The position numbers and the translations under genes were made by a program. Below, one piece after another: positions 9,508 to 17,189 of a stretch of DNA of 59,925 nt. The DNA is from Myxococcota bacterium (lineage in GTDB: Bacteria > Myxococcota_A > Polyangia > Fen-1088): positions 1 through 59,925 of the forward strand of contig JAICYS010000004.1 of NCBI GenBank assembly GCA_025934105.1, in the 5' to 3' direction. The notes below the pieces were generated by a model. The model had not been told where the DNA came from, searched no databases, and worked only from the letters and a program-made list of their open reading frames with translations. Numbering within the stretch: position 1 is the first letter of the stretch; the number at the start of each line of letters is the position of its first letter.

Positions 9508-10479
9508 TTAATCGAGGCGGGCAATCAACGCGCGCGCCTGATCGGCCCAGGGCGCCGATTCCGGCTCGAGCGACAGGTACTGCTCCAGGTGGACGCGTGC
9601 CGCGGCGCGCCCGCCCAGCCGCTCGAGCGCGACGGCCAGGTTGTAGTGGGCGTCGGCGAAGTCGGGCGCCGCCTGCAACACGCGGCGCAGCTCAGCCACG
9701 GCCAGCTCCAGATCGCCGTTCTCCAGCACCAGGTTCGCCAGGTTGAAGCGCGCCTCCGGCTGGTCGGGGTCCAGCGCCAGCGCCGCCTCGTACGCCTCGC
9801 GCGCCGCCGAGACCTCGCCGCGCCGGTAGGCCAGGCTGCCCAGGTTGGTCCGCGCCGCCGCCAGGCCCGGGTCCAGCGCCAGCGCCTCGCGGTAGCACCG
9901 CTCGGCCTTGGCCTCCGCGTCGGCGCCGCCGTGCATCTCGGCGCGCGTCCCTTCGACGAACCACTCGTACGCGCTGCGTCCGGCCGCCCCTTCGTCCGGG
10001 TGGTCCAGCAGCGCCACCGCGGCCGCGGGCGGCGGCTTCGGCGACCCCGAACGGGCCAGGTCCCCCAGGCCGAAGTCGAACACCTTCTGGCCGGTGGCTT
10101 CGAAGGCCATTCCCTCGTCGACGACGACCAGCTTGGCGCCGTCGAACGCGACCCGCATCCGCTCCAGCGGGCGGTCGACGTGCGGCAGCGCGGACCGGAC
10201 CCCGTCGATGGCCTTGCGGATCTCGGCGGTCTTGAATCCGCGCTCGGTCAGCTCCTTGGCGGCCTTGACGCTGACCAGATCCTGAAACGAGTAGACCAGC
10301 TTGCCCGCGCGCCGCGCCGACGGACCGACGAACCCGACCTGCGCCCAGTACCGCAGCTTGCTCTCGGTCACCCCCAGGATCTTGGCGGCGGCGGCGAAGG
10401 TGTAGGTGGTCGATCCCGCCGGCGCGCTGTCCTCGCCCACGGCCTGCTCTTCCAGCGTCGTCGCGGGCGTCTCCGTCAT
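9508..10479 (-). CDS. MerR-type HTH protein fused to TPR repeats
   Basis: A 323-residue protein combining an N-terminal MerR-like winged-helix domain (about residues 20-90; AAKILGVTESKLRYWAQVG is the HTH) with a linker and at least three TPRs from about residue 195 (for example AARTNLGSLAYRRGEVSAAR). MerR family members usually carry a small effector domain; a TPR array instead suggests partner-protein sensing. ATG 10479 was chosen because it overlaps the stop of the upstream gene (ATGA, 10476-10479). The two genes are therefore coupled, and the upstream product is a candidate partner. DNA-binding target unknown. Confidence 0.8.
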   Translation of the reverse strand: MTETPATTLEEQAVGEDSAPAGSTTYTFAAAAKILGVTESKLRYWAQVGFVGPSARRAGKLVYSFQDLVSVKAAKELTERGFKTAEIRKAIDGVRSALPHVDRPLERMRVAFDGAKLVVVDEGMAFEATGQKVFDFGLGDLARSGSPKPPPAAAVALLDHPDEGAAGRSAYEWFVEGTRAEMHGGADAEAKAERCYREALALDPGLAAARTNLGSLAYRRGEVSAAREAYEAALALDPDQPEARFNLANLVLENGDLELAVAELRRVLQAAPDFADAHYNLAVALERLGGRAAARVHLEQYLSLEPESAPWADQARALIARLD

Positions 10480-11051
10480 GTCGCCTCGGAGAAGCTGGCC
10501 TCGACGTCGATGTCGATGAACACCTTGGCTGCCTGCGCGCGGATCGCGACGTGGGTGCGCACCGTGCTCGGCCGCGCCCCGCAAACCCGCGCGGCCTCGC
10601 GCGCCGCCAGCACCTCGACGCTGGTCATCGCCTGGGCGTCCGCCTGCAGCAGATCGGCCAGCCGCCGGGCCGTCCCCGCGTCGCAGGCGTCCCGCAGCAA
10701 CAGCTCCAGCGACGGCAGGTCGATGGTCAGCATGGTCGACCCGAAGTAGGCGTCGCGGCCGTTCCGGCTGCTGCGCTGCCCCTCCGAGATCACCTCGGCC
10801 CGCGACAGCACCAGGTCCAGCGCCGTGCGCGACAGGCGCTCGCGCACCTCGCGCTCGAACAGCGCGATGCGGGTCGCCCGGGCCATGGGCCGCGTCGACG
10901 GAGCCGGGCTGCGCCCGGCCTCCTCGCGGGAGGTCCAGGGCACCCGGCCCGGGGTCCGGTCCGTTCGCCGGGTTGCCCCGACGTCCTCCGGCGCGCGGGC
11001 CGGATCATCCCCCGCGGGCTGGGGATTCGAAGAACGCCGACGCTCCGTCAT
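10476..11051 (-). CDS. Conserved-looking hypothetical protein coupled to the MerR-TPR regulator
   Basis: A 191-residue protein I do not recognise. The first 55 residues are polar, Arg/Pro-rich and probably disordered. The rest looks globular and mostly helical (IALFEREVRERLSRTALDL) with a final beta-like segment AKVFIDIDVEASF. No membrane segment or catalytic motif is seen. ATG 11051 is preferred to an in-frame TTG at 11057; an internal Met near residue 56 is a second alternative that would remove the disordered part. It is divergent from the NtrC-type regulator at 11102 and overlaps the MerR-TPR gene by 4 bp, so I infer they act together. Confidence 0.6.
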   Translation of the reverse strand: MTERRRSSNPQPAGDDPARAPEDVGATRRTDRTPGRVPWTSREEAGRSPAPSTRPMARATRIALFEREVRERLSRTALDLVLSRAEVISEGQRSSRNGRDAYFGSTMLTIDLPSLELLLRDACDAGTARRLADLLQADAQAMTSVEVLAAREAARVCGARPSTVRTHVAIRAQAAKVFIDIDVEASFSEAT

Positions 11052-11101
11052 TCGCAAGGCGCGAGCGTATCAAGACTCGCGCACCCGGCGCAAAAACCGT
11101 T

Positions 11102-12592
11102 ATGCTCGACCTGCGCATGGCGCAGGAGCTGGACCTCGGGAAGTACCCCGTCCTGGTGGTGGACGACGAGTCGGACAACCTGGACGCGTTCCGCTTCAAT
11201 TTCGGCCGTACCTTCAAGCTGCTGCTCGCCGGCAGCGGCGAGGAGGCGCTGGCGCTGGCCCGGCAGCACGAGGTGGCGGTCATCGTCACCGACCAGCGCA
11301 TGCCCAAGATGACCGGCCTGGACCTGCTGAAGGCGGCTCGCGAAATCCGCCCGGACGCGGTCGGGATCATCGTCACCGCCTTCACCGACGTCGACGTCCT
11401 CATCGAAGCCATCAACCTGGGGCGCATCTATCGATACGTCACCAAGCCCTGGGACTCGAAAGAGCTGCGGGGCGTGCTGACCCACGCGGTTGAGCGCCAT
11501 GCCCTGGTCCGCGACAACCGCCGCCTGCAGGAACAGCTGGACGCCTACGTCGGCATGCTCTCGAAAGAGGCGCACAGCGCGTTCAGCTTCGGCGCCGTGG
11601 TGGGCGAATCGCCCGCGTTACGCGACGTCCTGGCGCGCGTCGAGCAGGTGGCCCAGACCGCGTCGACGGTCCTTTTGCGTGGAGAGACCGGCACCGGCAA
11701 GGAGATGGTGGCGCGCGCCATCCACATCAACAGCGCCCGCGAATCCAAGCCGTTCGTCCGGGTGAACTGCGCGGCGCTGGCGCCGGGCGTGCTGGAGTCC
11801 GAGCTGTTCGGCCACGAAAAGGGCTCGTTCACGGGCGCGGTGGCGCGCCGGCTGGGCAGGTTCGAGATGGCCGACGGCGGCACCCTGTTCCTGGACGAGG
11901 TCGGCGACCTGCCGCTGGACGTCCAGGTCAAGCTGCTGCGCGTCCTGCAGGAGCGCGAGCTCGAGCGGGTGGGTGGGGCCGAGACCATCCGGGTCGACGT
12001 GCGCATCGTCTCGGCCACCCACCGCGACCTGGAAAAACAGATCGCCGACGGCACGTTTCGCGAGGACTTCTACTATCGGCTGAACGTGTTCCCGATCTTC
12101 CTGCCGCCGTTGCGCGACCGCACCAGCGACATTCCGCTTCTGGCCGAGCACTTCCTGCAAAAGTACGCGGCCGGCGCCGGCAAGGCGGTCCGCGGGCTGG
12201 ACGCCAGCGCCGTGGCCGCGCTTTGCGCTTATCCCTGGCCCGGCAATGTGCGCGAGCTCGAAAACGTGATCGAACGGGCGCTGATCCTGGCCCGCGGCCC
12301 CGAGATCACCGCCGCCGACCTGGAGTTCACGCGACGCCCGCTGCCCGGGGTCCCGGCCGCCGCCAGCCGCCCCGGCGATCCGGCGCGCCCGCTGGGCGAG
12401 CGCCTGCAAGAGCAGGAACGCGCCGCCATCGTCGCGGCGATCGACGCCGCCCAGGGGAACATCGCCCACGCCGCGCGCGCGCTGGGGATCAACCGGTCCA
12501 CGCTGTACTACCGCCTGCGCAAACATGGCCTCGAGCATCTGCTGCCCATGAAGGACGCCGCCGATCCCGGCGGCGCGGCGTCGGGATCCTGA
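11102..12592 (+). CDS. Sigma-54-dependent NtrC-family response regulator
   Basis: A 496-residue transcription activator with the standard three parts. The receiver domain (about residues 12-130) has the acidic pair VVDDE and phospho-acceptor Asp in IVTDQRMPKM, plus KPW. The central AAA+ domain has Walker A GETGTGKE, the sigma-54-contact loop ESELFGHEKGSFTGA, Walker B TLFLDEVGDLP and the arginine-rich EDFYYRLNVF. A Fis-type HTH closes the protein (AARALGINRSTLYYRLRKHG). The sigma-54 loop reads GSFTGA rather than GAFTGA. ATG 11117 is an alternative start, favoured if TATGCT (11101-11106) is the -10 element. No sensor kinase is adjacent; gshB follows by 12 bp. Confidence 0.94.
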   Translation: MLDLRMAQELDLGKYPVLVVDDESDNLDAFRFNFGRTFKLLLAGSGEEALALARQHEVAVIVTDQRMPKMTGLDLLKAAREIRPDAVGIIVTAFTDVDVLIEAINLGRIYRYVTKPWDSKELRGVLTHAVERHALVRDNRRLQEQLDAYVGMLSKEAHSAFSFGAVVGESPALRDVLARVEQVAQTASTVLLRGETGTGKEMVARAIHINSARESKPFVRVNCAALAPGVLESELFGHEKGSFTGAVARRLGRFEMADGGTLFLDEVGDLPLDVQVKLLRVLQERELERVGGAETIRVDVRIVSATHRDLEKQIADGTFREDFYYRLNVFPIFLPPLRDRTSDIPLLAEHFLQKYAAGAGKAVRGLDASAVAALCAYPWPGNVRELENVIERALILARGPEITAADLEFTRRPLPGVPAAASRPGDPARPLGERLQEQERAAIVAAIDAAQGNIAHAARALGINRSTLYYRLRKHGLEHLLPMKDAADPGGAASGS

Positions 12593-12604
12593 CACAATAG
12601 GCAC

Positions 12605-13549
12605 ATGAAGCTGCTCTTCGTCATGGACCCGCTGGCGCGCCTGCAGATCGCCGGCGACACGACGTTCGCGATCATGCTGGCGGCGCAGGCCCGCGGGCAC
12701 GAAATCTGGTTCTGCGAGCCGCGGCACCTCTCGCTGGAGCACGCCGACGCGGTCGCGCGCGCCTGGCCGGTGACGGTCCGCCGCATCGTCGGCGATCACT
12801 ACATCCTGGGGCCGCAGGCGACGGTGCCGCTGGCCAGCTGCGACGCGGTCTTCATGCGCAAGGACCCGCCGTTCGACCTGGATTACTACTTCGCGACCCT
12901 GCTGCTGGAACGCGCGCGCGGCAAGACCCTGATCATCAACGACCCGCGCGGCCTGCGCGAGCAGAATGAAAAGCTGACCGTGCTGGAGTTCCCCGACCTC
13001 TGCCCGCCCTCGATCGTCACGCGCGAGGCGAACCGGCTGCGGTCGTTCCTGGCCGAGCAGGGAGGCGAGATGGTGGTCAAGCCGCTGGACGCTTCGGGCG
13101 GGTTCGGCGTGTTCCACGTGAGGCAAGGCGACCCCAACACCGGCGCGATCCTGGAACAGTCGACCAACCTGGGGCGGCGCTGGACGATGGCGCAAAAGTA
13201 CCTGCCGGAGGTGCGGCGCGGCGACAAGCGGATCTTGCTGTGCGACGGCGAGCCGTTGTGCGCGGTGCTGCGCGTGCCGGCGCCGGACGACGCGCGCGGC
13301 AACCTGCACGTGGGCGCCAAGCCGATGGCGACCAAGCTGGACGACCGCGACCAGGCCATCGTGCGGACGCTGGGGCCGCGGCTGCGCGAGTGCGGCCACT
13401 TCTTCGTCGGCCTGGACGTCATCGGCGGCTGGCTGACCGAGGTGAACGTGACCAGCCCGACCGGCATCCTCGAAGCGAACGTGCTTTACGACGACGCCTA
13501 CGAGGTGAAGGTCGTCGAGAAGCTGGAACAGAAGATCGCCGCGCGGTGA
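12605..13549 (+). CDS. gshB: Glutathione synthetase, prokaryotic ATP-grasp type
   Basis: Ligates gamma-glutamylcysteine to glycine using ATP. The 314-residue length matches bacterial GshB. Recognisable blocks are MKLLFVMDPL at the N-terminus, VFMRKDPPFDLDY, INDPRGLREQNEKL, the ATP-grasp loop VVKPLDASGGFGVF, and the C-terminal metal/substrate block LTEVNVTSPTGI. No gamma-glutamylcysteine ligase is present in the window. It follows the NtrC-type regulator on the same strand, and its stop overlaps the GTG of the porin-like gene (GTGA), so the barrel protein is translationally coupled. Confidence 0.96.
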   Translation: MKLLFVMDPLARLQIAGDTTFAIMLAAQARGHEIWFCEPRHLSLEHADAVARAWPVTVRRIVGDHYILGPQATVPLASCDAVFMRKDPPFDLDYYFATLLLERARGKTLIINDPRGLREQNEKLTVLEFPDLCPPSIVTREANRLRSFLAEQGGEMVVKPLDASGGFGVFHVRQGDPNTGAILEQSTNLGRRWTMAQKYLPEVRRGDKRILLCDGEPLCAVLRVPAPDDARGNLHVGAKPMATKLDDRDQAIVRTLGPRLRECGHFFVGLDVIGGWLTEVNVTSPTGILEANVLYDDAYEVKVVEKLEQKIAAR

Positions 13550-14619
13550 AGCACGCGGCGGCGGTGCCGTTCGCGCTGCTGATCCTGGCCGGCACCGCGC
13601 GCGCCCAGGACGGCGGACCGCTGCGGCTGCTCGTGCAAGTCGACGGGACCGCGGCGGTCCGGCCCAGCCCGCTTCAGGATCCCGAGGACCCGCCCGACCG
13701 GATCGGCTGGCGGGTTCGCCGCGCGCGGGTGGGCGACGAGGTGACGGCGCACGACGTGCACCTGCGGGTGCTGTTCGAAGGGCGGGCCGACACCGCGGCC
13801 GGCGTACCGTTCCCCGGGCTGGCGGGCGGGCAGCTTCCGTTCGGCGGCGCCGTGCGCCTGACCGAGACCTTCGTCGGGTGGGCGCCGCATCGCGGGTTCG
13901 AGCTGGACGCCGGGTCGCTGCGCGTCCCGTTCTCGCTGTCACGCCAGGTGGACGAAGGCGACCTGCGCCTGCCGGAACGGCCGGCGTTCGTGGACGCGTT
14001 CACGCCCGATTTCCGCACCGGCGTCTCGATGGGCGGCGACCTGGGCGAGCTCCTCTATCAGGCGGCCCTGTTCAGCGCCGATCGCGCCGTCGACGAGCGG
14101 CTGTTCCGCGCCGGCCTGCTGGCCGCCGGGCGCCTGGTGGCCGAACCGCTCGGGCCGGTCGGACGCCACCCCTGGTGGCGCGGCGCGGACGACCCCTGGT
14201 ACGGCTGGTTCCGCTTCGCCGCCGGTGTCTCTGTCATGTACGGAACGCTCGACGCGCCCCGCACCCTGGCCGTCGACCCGGAGTTCACCGCTCAGTGGCG
14301 AAAGCTGGTCGTCTCGGCCGAGTACTTCGTCTCCACGCGGTTCGAACCGGGGACGTCGTTCGGCGAGACCGGCGTGCAAGGTGCCGCGCTGGAACCCGGC
14401 CTGACCTGGCTCAGCGCCCGGGGCACCGAGCTCGTGGCCGCGCGCGCCGAATGGCAGCGGGTGGGCGGGGCGAATCTGTGGGGCGCCGGCCTGGCGGTGA
14501 CCGGCTGGGAGGCCGGCTCACACGGCCGCGTCACCGTCGGCGCCGAGCGGCGCTGGTCGGACGTCCCGCCGGCCGGCAGCTACTGGTTCATCCTCCGGCT
14601 GACGCTGGCGGTGAACTGA
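13546..14619 (+). CDS. Outer-membrane beta-barrel, OprO/OprP porin-like
   Basis: A 357-residue exported protein starting at a GTG that overlaps the gshB stop. It has a short signal peptide (LLILAGTARA) and a body of alternating strands with aromatic girdle residues. It ends with a classic barrel C-terminus (SYWFILRLTLAVN). Phrases such as RVRRARVGDEVTAHDVHLRVLFEG and GSLRVPFSLSRQVD resemble phosphate-selective porin O/P proteins. I infer a diffusion channel in the outer membrane; the substrate is unknown. Coupling to gshB is unexpected and may be only operon fusion. Confidence 0.75.
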   Translation: MKHAAAVPFALLILAGTARAQDGGPLRLLVQVDGTAAVRPSPLQDPEDPPDRIGWRVRRARVGDEVTAHDVHLRVLFEGRADTAAGVPFPGLAGGQLPFGGAVRLTETFVGWAPHRGFELDAGSLRVPFSLSRQVDEGDLRLPERPAFVDAFTPDFRTGVSMGGDLGELLYQAALFSADRAVDERLFRAGLLAAGRLVAEPLGPVGRHPWWRGADDPWYGWFRFAAGVSVMYGTLDAPRTLAVDPEFTAQWRKLVVSAEYFVSTRFEPGTSFGETGVQGAALEPGLTWLSARGTELVAARAEWQRVGGANLWGAGLAVTGWEAGSHGRVTVGAERRWSDVPPAGSYWFILRLTLAVN

Positions 14620-14625
14620 CCGGCG

Positions 14626-15672
14626 CTATCTCCGGCGTCGCTTGTGGACCGGCTTGGGCGCCAGGTCTTGGTCGGTGGCCGACGGAGGCGGCGGCGCGGG
14701 CTTTTGCTCAGGGTGCTTCTTGTCCGGGCAGCCGTTCTTGACCGGATCGCTCGAGGCCGGGCCCGGCCGGGTTGGGCAGGCGTCGTCGGCGTCCGAGATG
14801 TTGTCGTTGTCGGTGTCGATGAACGGGCAGCCGGGGCGCTTCGGATCCGGACGGTCGCCGGGCGGCGTGACCGGGCAGGGGTCGTCGACGTCGGCCACGC
14901 CGTCGCCGTCCTCGTCGTTCTCGGGACAGCCGGGGCGGAACGGATCCGGGTGCTTGCCGACCGGCACCGTCTTGCACTGATCCTCGTCGTCGGCCACGCC
15001 GTCGCGGTCGGTGTCCGGGATGGTGATGTGCCAGATGCCGCGCCGGACGGGCCGCGGGGACGGCGCGCTGGCCGCCTCCGCCGCCCGCCCAAAATGGTAG
15101 GTCGCGCTGGCGCCGAGGCTCCAGGCCAGGCCGTCGTTGCTGGTGTTCCGGTCGGGGTTGATGAAGTCGGCGAACCGGAAGTAGGGCCCGACGCTGAACC
15201 CGGGCACCACCGGGAGATTGAACTCGGTGCCGATGCCCAGCTCGAACCCGAAACACCAGGCGTATCCCGTCGAGGCGGGGCCCAGCGCCAGATCGGCGAA
15301 CGCCAGTCCCCAGGGAGCGACCACCGGCTCGTAGCGCGCGCCCAGCCCGAACAGCAGCGCGTGATTCGGCCCGGGCAGCCAATACTGATGGAGGGCGAGC
15401 AGCGCCGCGAAACCGCGGCTCACGTCCAGGGTGCCGCGCAGCCCGGTGAAGAACAGGGTGCCGTCGGGTCCGGGCGATCGATTGAAGTCCGTGATGGTCC
15501 CGCCCACGCCCAGGTCCAGTCCCAGCGCCGAACGCATGGTCCAATCCGCCGACGGCGGCGGCGCCGCCTGGTCGCGCGAAAAAGAGGGAGCCGCCTGAGC
15601 GACGCCGGCCAGCAACGCGACAGCCGCGGTAATTCCGAAGAGGACCCGACGAAGCGGCGCGGGCACGGTCAT
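14626..15672 (-). CDS. Outer-membrane protein with thrombospondin type-3 repeats
   Basis: A 348-residue exported protein. It has a signal peptide (LLAGVAQA), a beta-barrel-like N-terminal domain to about residue 215, then three calcium-binding type-3 repeats (DTDRDGVADDEDQC, EDGDGVADVDDPC, DTDNDNISDADDAC) between residues 225 and 320, and a basic Pro/Lys/Arg tail. TSP3 repeats normally link the barrel to a C-terminal OmpA peptidoglycan-binding domain. That domain is absent here, so the protein ends just after the linker and a basic tail. A TATAGT hexamer on the minus strand (15684-15679) lies 6 nt before the ATG, which suggests a leaderless transcript. Confidence 0.82.
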   Translation of the reverse strand: MTVPAPLRRVLFGITAAVALLAGVAQAAPSFSRDQAAPPPSADWTMRSALGLDLGVGGTITDFNRSPGPDGTLFFTGLRGTLDVSRGFAALLALHQYWLPGPNHALLFGLGARYEPVVAPWGLAFADLALGPASTGYAWCFGFELGIGTEFNLPVVPGFSVGPYFRFADFINPDRNTSNDGLAWSLGASATYHFGRAAEAASAPSPRPVRRGIWHITIPDTDRDGVADDEDQCKTVPVGKHPDPFRPGCPENDEDGDGVADVDDPCPVTPPGDRPDPKRPGCPFIDTDNDNISDADDACPTRPGPASSDPVKNGCPDKKHPEQKPAPPPPSATDQDLAPKPVHKRRRR

Positions 15673-15721
15673 GGACCGACTATATTGCCAGAACCTCGAC
15701 CGGACGAAAGTTCGACGAGGG

Positions 15722-16234
15722 TCAGGGCAACCGCGCACTGCGCAGCCGCGAGAAGAAACCACGCAGGAGGGCCGCCCCTTCGGCCGCCAGAACCCCGGCG
15801 ACCACCTCGACGCGGTGATTGAGGCGAGGGTCGTCCACCAGCGAATACAGCGTCCGGACGGCGCCGGCCTTCGGGTCGTCGCAACCGAAATAGAGCCGCT
15901 TGATCCGCGCGTTGACCAGCGCCCCGGCGCACATCGGGCAGGGCTCCATCGTGACGAACAGCTCGGCGTCGCAGAGCCGCCAGCTCCCCAGCGCCGCCGC
16001 CGCCCGCCGCAGGGCCAGGATCTCGGCGTGGGCAGTGGGGTCGGCCCCGGTCTCCCGCTCGTTATGGGCGACCGCGATGATCTGCTCGCCGATCGCGACC
16101 ACCGCCCCGACCGGGACCTCGCCCCGACCGGCCGCCTCCTGGGCAGCCCCGAGCGCGCGCCGCATGAACGCAAGCTCGCGCTCGCCGGCTGCCGGGGCCG
16201 GCCCGCTGAACGACAGGGAGGCAGCGGTGGTCAT
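15722..16234 (-). CDS. tadA: tRNA-specific adenosine deaminase (A34 to inosine)
   Basis: A 170-residue zinc-dependent deaminase that makes inosine at the wobble base of tRNA-Arg(ACG). The catalytic Zn site is clear: HAE in PTAHAEILALRRAA and PCPMC in EPCPMCAGALV. RIKRLYFGCDDPKAGAV is also typical of TadA rather than of cytidine deaminase. It is divergent from the M48 protease gene; only 28 bp separate the two start codons, so they share a promoter region. Confidence 0.92.
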   Translation of the reverse strand: MTTAASLSFSGPAPAAGERELAFMRRALGAAQEAAGRGEVPVGAVVAIGEQIIAVAHNERETGADPTAHAEILALRRAAAALGSWRLCDAELFVTMEPCPMCAGALVNARIKRLYFGCDDPKAGAVRTLYSLVDDPRLNHRVEVVAGVLAAEGAALLRGFFSRLRSARLP

Positions 16235-16262
16235 CGGGAGGGCTTATTCTATTATCATTCCC

Positions 16263-17189
16263 GTGGCCAGACCCGAGGTGGATCTGTCGTTCGCGCGCTA
16301 CGTCGCGGCGCGGAAAGGCGAGGCGTCGGCCCGTTCCCGCGAGGGGGCGGCCTATGCCTATTCCGGAGACATCAAGGTGCGCGCGGCGCTGGACCGGGTT
16401 CGGCCGGTCACGCTGGCCGTGGAGGCCGCCGTCCGCCTCTGGCAGTCGATCGAAAAGGCCCGGATGCTGGGGACCTCGATCAAGGTGACGGCGCGCCAGT
16501 TCCCGCGCATCGCGAAGCTGGCCGAACGGTGCGCCGACACGCTGCGCATCCCGCTGCCGACGCTGTACGTGTCGCCCAACATCGGCTCGCTGAACGCGCA
16601 CACGTTCGGGACCGCCGAGGACCCGTACATCGTCATCAACGCGGCCCTCATCGACCACCTGTCCGAGACCGAGCTCTTGGACGTGATCGGGCACGAGTGC
16701 GGCCACATCCAAAACAATCACGTGGTCTACATGACCACGCTGCACTTCCTGACCCACGCGGCGAACGTGTTCCTTCGCTGGAGCGTGCGCCCGGCCGTGC
16801 TGGCGCTGAACGGCTGGGCGCGCCGGGCCGAGGTCACCTGCGACCGCGCCGGGCTCATCTGCACGCGCGACCTGGACGTGTCGATCGGCTGCCTGGTCAA
16901 GCTGGCCCTGGGCTCGCACAAGCTCTACAAGGACGTGAACTTGGACGAGTACCTGGCACAGCTCGACGAAGCGCAAAAGGGGGTGGGGCGGTTCGACGAG
17001 CTGACCCAGCGCCACCCGTACCTGCCCAAGCGGGTGCAGGCGCTTCGCCTGTTCGCGCAAACGACCTACTTCAAGTCGCTGACCGGCAGCGCGCGTCACG
17101 AAGCCGACGCCGGGGGCGCCGCGCCGGCCGGCACGTCCAAGCAGGAATGTGACGCCAAGGTCGCCGAGCTGCTGTCGGTGCTGCGGTGA
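16263..17189 (+). CDS. M48-family zinc metalloprotease
   Basis: A 308-residue peptidase with the HEXXH zinc motif as GHECGH (His144, Glu145, His148) and the downstream Glu ligand in AEVTCDRAGL (about Glu190). The preceding VSPNIGSLNAHTFG block is typical of the M48 group. There is no N-terminal signal. A moderately hydrophobic stretch after the active site (HFLTHAANVFLRWSVRP) may touch the membrane. Start GTG 16263 is inferred: TATTAT at 16250-16255 lies 7 nt upstream and no Shine-Dalgarno is near, so the message may be leaderless. Its stop overlaps the GTG of the first dynamin-like gene, which links the protease to the two GTPases. Confidence 0.85.
   Translation: MARPEVDLSFARYVAARKGEASARSREGAAYAYSGDIKVRAALDRVRPVTLAVEAAVRLWQSIEKARMLGTSIKVTARQFPRIAKLAERCADTLRIPLPTLYVSPNIGSLNAHTFGTAEDPYIVINAALIDHLSETELLDVIGHECGHIQNNHVVYMTTLHFLTHAANVFLRWSVRPAVLALNGWARRAEVTCDRAGLICTRDLDVSIGCLVKLALGSHKLYKDVNLDEYLAQLDEAQKGVGRFDELTQRHPYLPKRVQALRLFAQTTYFKSLTGSARHEADAGGAAPAGTSKQECDAKVAELLSVLR

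Noticed and set aside
16716-16725. Other CACGTG hexamers (for example near 1373, 13299, 16717 and 22152) as extra parS sites
   Set aside because: Only the six-base core matches; the flanking arms required for parS are absent.
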